A DNA stretch of 18,191 bases from DAOUET01 sp034430155 (lineage in GTDB: Bacteria; Chloroflexota; Anaerolineae; Anaerolineales; UBA4823), in contig DAOUET010000067.1 in NCBI GenBank assembly GCA_034430155.1, positions 1 through 18,191 on the forward strand. Reading direction: 5' to 3'. Below are positions 14,568-18,191 of the stretch, piece by piece. Within the stretch, counting starts at the first letter, position 1. Every line of letters begins with the position of its first letter. The position numbers and the translations under genes were made by a program. The notes beneath the pieces were generated by a model. The model saw only the letters and a program-made list of their open reading frames with translations, ran no database searches and was not told where the DNA came from.

Positions 14568-15884
14568 ATGCGAGCAGTCGATATCATTATTAAGAAACGC
14601 GACCGGCAGGAATTGACTTGCGAAGAGATCGAATTCTTTATCAATGGTTATACCGTCGGCGAAATACCTGATTACCAGGCGGCTGCCTGGGCGATGGCTG
14701 TCCTGCTCAACGGTATGGTCCCCAGGGAAACCACCGATTTGACCCTGGCGATGGTTAATTCCGGGGAGCGCCTGGATTTATCCGGGGTGGTGCCCATCGT
14801 GGTCGACAAGCATTCTACCGGTGGGGTGGGCGATAAGACCTCCCTGGTGGTGGAGCCGGTCGTAGCAGCCTGCGGGTTGGCTGTCGGAAAAATGTCCGGG
14901 CGCGGTTTGGGTTTCAGCGGTGGCACCCTGGATAAAATGGAATCCATCCCTGGGTACCGTGTCGATCTCAGCACAGATGAGTTCTTGAAACAGCTCAAAT
15001 CCATCGGGCTGGTTCTGACCGGGCAAACCGCTGATTTAGCCCCGGCAGATGGAAAATTCTATGCCCTGCGGGATGTGACCGGGACGATCGACTCGATCCC
15101 ATTAATCGCCTCGTCGGTGATGAGCAAGAAGATCGCCGGGGGGGCAGACGCTATCTTGTTGGATGTCAAGGTTGGCTCAGGGGCTTTCATGCGAACCTTA
15201 GGGCAAGCCCGGCAGCTGGCGGAATTGATGGTATCCATTGCGGAACTGACAGGTCGCCGAGCGCTGGCGCTTCTTTCGGATATGAACCAGCCTCTCGGAC
15301 GGGCGGTGGGGAATGCCCTGGAGGTGGTTGAGGCCATAAAAACCCTGCGCGGCACCGGACCGGAGGATCTTAAGGAGCACTGCTTGACGGTGGCAGCTCA
15401 CATGCTGGTCCTGGGTGAGGTGGCTGGAAGTGTCGAACAAGGGCGAGACCTGGCGAAGGCTGCTATTGCGCAGGGGACGGCCTGGGAGCGGTTTAAATCT
15501 TTGGTGACTGCTCAGGGAGGCGATCTCAGTTACATCGAAGAACCCCAGAAGCTGCCGCGAGCTAAGATCATCGAAGTGGTGCCCTCGCCGCGCACTGGAT
15601 ACCTGGCCGAAATCGACGCTCGCTGGGTGGGCGAGACCGCAGTCCTGCTGGGAGCAGGTCGAGCCAAAAAAGGCGATGCAATCGATCACAGCGTAGGCAT
15701 TGAAATCTTTGCTAAAGTGGGGGATTGGGTAGAAACAGGGCAGCCCTTATTCACGGTCCACGCCAAAACCAGGGGTGAGATGGAGCAAGCCCGCCAGCGT
15801 TTATTGGATGCTCATCGCTGGAGCGATCAGGCGGTTGAAGCCCTGCCCTTATTCTATGGGGTGATCGACCAGGGAAGCCGCTGA
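14568..15884 (+). CDS. Pyrimidine-nucleoside phosphorylase
   Basis: The 438-aa enzyme cleaves thymidine, uridine or deoxyuridine with phosphate to the base and (deoxy)ribose-1-phosphate. The phosphate and nucleoside sites are visible: DKHSTGGVGDKTSLVVEPVV with KHSTGG at 81-86, the family signature SGRGLGFSGGTLDKME at 110-125, IASSVMSKKIAGGADAILLD and VKVGSGAF. The C-terminal domain PRTGYLAEIDARWVGE is complete. Start: ATG at 14568 has GGAG about 7 nt upstream and matches the family MRAVDIIxKKRD start; the open frame runs 29 codons further upstream without support. It follows queA by 95 nt. The same family holds thymidine phosphorylase (DeoA) and Pdp; length and the signature do not separate them, so I give no symbol. 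Confidence 0.93.
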   Translation: MRAVDIIIKKRDRQELTCEEIEFFINGYTVGEIPDYQAAAWAMAVLLNGMVPRETTDLTLAMVNSGERLDLSGVVPIVVDKHSTGGVGDKTSLVVEPVVAACGLAVGKMSGRGLGFSGGTLDKMESIPGYRVDLSTDEFLKQLKSIGLVLTGQTADLAPADGKFYALRDVTGTIDSIPLIASSVMSKKIAGGADAILLDVKVGSGAFMRTLGQARQLAELMVSIAELTGRRALALLSDMNQPLGRAVGNALEVVEAIKTLRGTGPEDLKEHCLTVAAHMLVLGEVAGSVEQGRDLAKAAIAQGTAWERFKSLVTAQGGDLSYIEEPQKLPRAKIIEVVPSPRTGYLAEIDARWVGETAVLLGAGRAKKGDAIDHSVGIEIFAKVGDWVETGQPLFTVHAKTRGEMEQARQRLLDAHRWSDQAVEALPLFYGVIDQGSR

Positions 15885-15885
15885 C

Positions 15886-16566
15886 CTAACCTTCTGTTTT
15901 TGCTGGCAGGTGGGCGCGATCGTTGAGGGCCTCCACAAACCAACGATGGCTGGCAGGGTTATAGGTCAGTCTGGCGAAGGCGGTGTTGCGGAAGCGGAAA
16001 CGGGCGCCCTGGAAATTCGCTTGAGGGATAATGCCCAGGATGGCATACAGCACCATATTGAGCAGGCCCCCATGCGAAACTACCAGGTAATGACCCGCCG
16101 GGCGGGTGAGTAGATCTTGCAGGGCGTGCCCGGCCCGCAAGTAAAGCTGCCACTGGCCCTCTCCGGTGAGGGCAAAGGGCTGGTAAGGGTTGACGAAATC
16201 AGGACGGGGGTAACGTTCCAGCGCTTCGCTCTCGTGCAAAGCTGCTACCATACCGGCGTCGCGCTCCATCCACAAGGCGTTGAACTCTAGAGGGAGGTCG
16301 GCTTCTGGGAGGGAAGGGAATAGGGCTTTGGCGATGATTTCGGCCGTTTGGCGGGCGCGCGCCAGTGGGCTGCAAATGATATGGTCGAAGGTGACTCCCT
16401 CGGAAAGCCAGCGATCTGCCAGGGCCCGCGCTTGCTCCAGTCCGGTGCGCGTCAGCGGGAAATCGCTCTGGCCCTGGTGAAAATCTTCGGCGTTGCCGAT
16501 CGACTCGCCGTGTCGCAGCAGGATGATACGATAATTCCGGTCTGGAGGGTTGCTTGGATCAGGCAT
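15886..16566 (-). CDS. Histidine phosphatase family protein (phosphoglycerate-mutase-like)
   Basis: The 226-aa protein carries the phosphohistidine motif ILLRHGESIGNAEDF (Arg18-His19-Gly20), the phosphate-binding Arg70 in CSPLARARQTAEII, the acid/base region WMERDAGM and the second catalytic histidine in YLVVSHGGLLNMV (His165). This is the branch-1 histidine phosphatase fold. Members include cofactor-dependent mutases, sugar phosphatases and alpha-ribazole phosphatase, and the sequence does not fix the substrate. Start: ATG at 16564-16566 lies 23 nt after the fmt stop with GGAA upstream; a longer start at 16608 would overlap fmt. The two genes are probably co-transcribed. Its stop is 1 nt from the stop of the convergent nucleoside phosphorylase. 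Confidence 0.88.
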   Translation of the reverse strand: MPDPSNPPDRNYRIILLRHGESIGNAEDFHQGQSDFPLTRTGLEQARALADRWLSEGVTFDHIICSPLARARQTAEIIAKALFPSLPEADLPLEFNALWMERDAGMVAALHESEALERYPRPDFVNPYQPFALTGEGQWQLYLRAGHALQDLLTRPAGHYLVVSHGGLLNMVLYAILGIIPQANFQGARFRFRNTAFARLTYNPASHRWFVEALNDRAHLPAKTEG

Positions 16567-16589
16567 TTGGTTATTCCAGGGGATCTCTC

Positions 16590-17513
16590 TCAGGGTGTCT
16601 GCGCCCAAAGGCGGGCCCCACGCAGGAAAACCTTTCCTGGCATGGGTTTCTTCCCGGCAGGCTGGACTTCATCGAGCACCAGCAGGCCCGCGCCTGTGCT
16701 CAATGCAGGCTGGTCGTGGTGAAGGGTGGTGGTGCCAGGTGCAAGATTGACTTGAGCGGTAACCGCGTGGGCCTGGTGAATTTTAAGCAATTGCCCTTGC
16801 CAGGTAGTAAAGGCGCCCGGCCAGGGGTTGAAGGCCCGCACACGCTGGGCTAGCACCTCGGCGGGCTGTTTGAGATCCAGTTCACCGTCGGATTTCTTGA
16901 GCATAGGAGCGTAGGTCGCCCTCCTATCGTCCTGGGGGGCCGGCTGCAGCTCTCCACTCAGGTAAGGCGGGATGGCCTCCAGCAAGGCTCGAGCGCCCAG
17001 GTCTGCCAGTCTCTGGCTGAGAGAAGCGCCAGTGTCGCCAGATCTGATCGGTTCGGATACCTGGCTTAGGATAGGGCCAGTGTCCAGGCCGGGATCCATC
17101 TGCATGATAGTGATACCGGTGGTTTCATCGCCATGCAGGATGGCCGCCTGAACCGGGGCAGCGCCCCGCCAACGGGGTAGCAGGGAGGCGTGCACGTTGA
17201 GGGCACCGAAAGCCGGCAACTCGAGCACTGCGGAAGGCAGGATTTGCCCAAAGGCTGCTACCACGATGAGGGCTGGTTTCCAGGCGTGCAACTGCTCTAT
17301 AGCCTGGGATTCTTTTAATCTCCTGGGCTGGATGACCGGAATGCCCCTTGCCTGGGCAAAGGTTTTTACTGCTGGCGGACTGAGCGTACGGCCGCGTCCG
17401 GCAGGGCGGTCGGGTTGGGTGACCACACCTACCACAGGGTAATTCCCGGCTAACGCTTCCAGGCAAGGCAGGGCGAATTCCGGCGAACCCATGAAGACCA
17501 TGCGCGTGTCCAT
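16590..17513 (-). CDS. fmt: Methionyl-tRNA formyltransferase
   Basis: The 307-aa enzyme formylates initiator Met-tRNA using 10-formyl-tetrahydrofolate. The catalytic triad fits E. coli numbering: Asn106 and His108 in LNVHASLLPRWRGAAPVQAA, and Asp144 in QMDPGLDTGPIL. The N-terminus MVFMGSPEFALPCLEAL and the loop VTQPDRPAGRGRTLSPPAVK, which helps bind tRNA, are present. The C-terminal OB-like domain begins near LAQRVRAFNPWPGAFTTWQG. Length is normal. ATG at 17511-17513 is used; an inner ATG at 17501 is also possible and neither has a strong ribosome site. Peptide deformylase, a frequent partner, is not in the window; the next gene is a histidine phosphatase. Confidence 0.96.
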   Translation of the reverse strand: MDTRMVFMGSPEFALPCLEALAGNYPVVGVVTQPDRPAGRGRTLSPPAVKTFAQARGIPVIQPRRLKESQAIEQLHAWKPALIVVAAFGQILPSAVLELPAFGALNVHASLLPRWRGAAPVQAAILHGDETTGITIMQMDPGLDTGPILSQVSEPIRSGDTGASLSQRLADLGARALLEAIPPYLSGELQPAPQDDRRATYAPMLKKSDGELDLKQPAEVLAQRVRAFNPWPGAFTTWQGQLLKIHQAHAVTAQVNLAPGTTTLHHDQPALSTGAGLLVLDEVQPAGKKPMPGKVFLRGARLWAQTP

Positions 17514-17576
17514 AGCCGTGATTTTAGCACATCAAGCCCATGTATATCGGTGAAATAATAAACCAGATTCAGCCCC

Positions 17577-17604
17577 AGGCTAGCCTAGTTAGTGGGGATC
17601 CCCA
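17577..17604. repeat. Two perfect palindromes between csp and fmt
   Basis: AGGCTAGCCT (17577-17586) and TGGGGATCCCCA (17593-17604) are perfect palindromes six bases apart, in the gap between the cold-shock terminator and the fmt start. They could bind a dimeric regulator or be chance. No promoter of good quality was found for fmt. Confidence 0.3.
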
Positions 17605-17637
17605 AACCTTGTCTGGAAATGAGCTGCTCGATTGGTT

Positions 17638-17669
17638 AAATAAAACACCCCGAACGTGGATTCGGGGTG
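17638..17669 (-). terminator. Intrinsic terminator of the cold-shock gene
   Basis: CACCCCGAA (17646-17654), a 6-nt loop, and TTCGGGGTG (17661-17669) form a perfect 9-bp stem. On the minus strand it is followed by TTTTATTT (17645 to 17638). The stem begins 22 nt after the csp stop codon. Confidence 0.9.
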
Positions 17670-17691
17670 AGTCTTGAATTTGCTTATGAAT

Positions 17692-17904
17692 TTAGTTGAG
17701 TGGTGTTACGTTAGTTGCCTGCAAACCCTTGGGGCCATTCTCGACGTTGAATTCAACTTTCTGGCCTTCCATCAGATTGCGGTACCCTTCTGTTTCGATA
17801 GCAGAGTAGTGGACGAATACATCCGGTCCATCCTCGCGGGAGATGAAACCATATCCCTTGCTACCGTTGAACCACTTGACTGTGCCGATGATACGTTCTG
17901 ACAT
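17692..17904 (-). CDS. Cold-shock domain protein (CspA family)
   Basis: The 70-aa protein is a single cold-shock domain that binds single-stranded RNA or DNA and can act as an RNA chaperone. RNP1 is KGYGFIS (residues 16-22) and RNP2 is VFVHYSAI (29-36), within GTVKWFNGSKGYGFI and LMEGQKVEFNVENGPKGLQA. Start: ATG at 17902-17904 with AGGAG about 10 nt upstream gives the normal family length; the in-frame extension to 17976 would add 24 non-conserved residues. It has its own near-consensus promoter, a leader of about 143 nt with a hairpin and small ORF, and an intrinsic terminator, so it is a single-gene transcript. Cold induction is inferred from the family and the long leader. Confidence 0.95.
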   Translation of the reverse strand: MSERIIGTVKWFNGSKGYGFISREDGPDVFVHYSAIETEGYRNLMEGQKVEFNVENGPKGLQATNVTPLN

Positions 17905-17905
17905 C

Positions 17906-18007
17906 TTACTTAAACTCCTTTGTTGGTTTTGAGTTACTAGTGATGCTTTGCTTTGTTCCATCGGAGCAGTCAACAATAGATGGCCCAGGACTTGCGCCTT
18001 GAGCCAT
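17906..18007 (-). CDS. Possible 33-codon leader ORF in the cold-shock mRNA
   Basis: ATG at 18005-18007 opens a frame, MAQGASPGPSIVDCSDGTKQ and on, ending at TAA 17906-17908, one base before the csp start codon. There is no clear ribosome site before it, and its first codons lie inside the leader hairpin at 17979-18008. Its stop sits where terminating ribosomes could re-initiate at csp. It may be chance. Confidence 0.25.
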   Translation of the reverse strand: MAQGASPGPSIVDCSDGTKQSITSNSKPTKEFK

Positions 18008-18008
18008 C
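17979..18008 (-). ncRNA. Hairpin in the 5' leader of the cold-shock mRNA
   Basis: On the minus strand GATGGCTCAAGG (18008-17997) pairs with CCTGGGCCATC (17989-17979) through 11 base pairs including one U-G pair and one bulged A, around a 7-nt loop. It lies about 75 nt before the csp start. Long structured leaders control stability and translation of cspA-type mRNAs in other bacteria; that role here is inferred. Confidence 0.55.
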
Positions 18009-18054
18009 GTTTTTCTTACGTCCAACGGTAACTTACTGGCATCCTAACATTAGC

Positions 18055-18083
18055 ATTGTATCAGTGAAAAGGGTACTTGTCAA
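18055..18083 (-). promoter_or_regulatory. Near-consensus sigma-70 promoter of the cold-shock gene
   Basis: On the minus strand, a perfect TTGACA (18083-18078), a 17-nt spacer and TACAAT (18060-18055). The start of transcription would be near 18048, giving a leader of about 143 nt before the csp ATG. Confidence 0.85.
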
Positions 18084-18191
18084 ATCGATTTTTCAGATCA
18101 TTTTGCCTAGATTCTTAGGATTGATCAGCTTAAAACCGGAACAGAACACAAATGGCAGGCGTAGACTGAAGGTCCAGGGCGCTTGAGGTTT

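Overview
The window looks like a chromosomal segment of a Chloroflexota bacterium, probably an Anaerolineae relative. This rests on the protein set and their sequence flavour: an ADP-forming acyl-CoA synthetase beside a free-standing BioD-like/DRTGG protein, a DUF3417-type alpha-glucan phosphorylase relic, an LLM flavin oxidoreductase, an AlkZ-related winged-helix protein and an Ala-rich lipoprotein ending its signal in SLAC. No rRNA or tRNA gene is present to confirm it, so the assignment is an inference from memory of these families.

Left edge (1-1142): a decayed zone. The C-terminal part of a transposase (minus strand, running off the window) abuts a wrecked alpha-glucan phosphorylase gene that keeps only its first and last parts. 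These are joined in different frames and followed by a stop six codons early.

Minus-strand metabolic block (1143-7758), read right to left: class I fructose-1,6-bisphosphatase (GTG start), LLM flavin oxidoreductase, an exported lipoprotein, a two-domain ADP-forming acyl-CoA synthetase, a BioD-like/DRTGG protein and a nitroreductase. The last two genes overlap by 4 nt. The synthetase would make ATP and acid from acyl-CoA, and the DRTGG protein is a plausible regulator of it.

Mosaic zone (about 7924-10315): two pieces of one broken gene, apparently a DUF429-like (RNase H-fold) predicted nuclease, lie in the same orientation on either side of a plus-strand flavoprotein monooxygenase gene. The simplest reading is that a segment of about 1.8 kb carrying the monooxygenase replaced the middle of the nuclease gene. 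The segment has an AT-richer leader and a near-perfect 18-bp hairpin at 8440-8480. This is the most unusual structure in the window.

Right half (10341-18191): an AlkZ-related gene follows upp on the minus strand. Divergent from upp, the plus strand carries ruvB, a DUF2905 membrane protein gene, queA and a pyrimidine-nucleoside phosphorylase gene. ruvB has two promoter-like sites, the nearer placed so that transcription would begin at the start codon. The nucleoside phosphorylase and upp both serve pyrimidine salvage. It converges, with 1 nt between stop codons, on a minus-strand pair of fmt and a histidine phosphatase. At the right edge is a cold-shock gene with a near-consensus promoter, a structured leader of about 143 nt that holds a small ORF, and a clean intrinsic terminator.

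No CRISPR array, tRNA, rRNA, intact insertion sequence or obvious defence system is visible. The novelty here is genome decay and insertion structure, plus leader architecture, not a new multigene machine.
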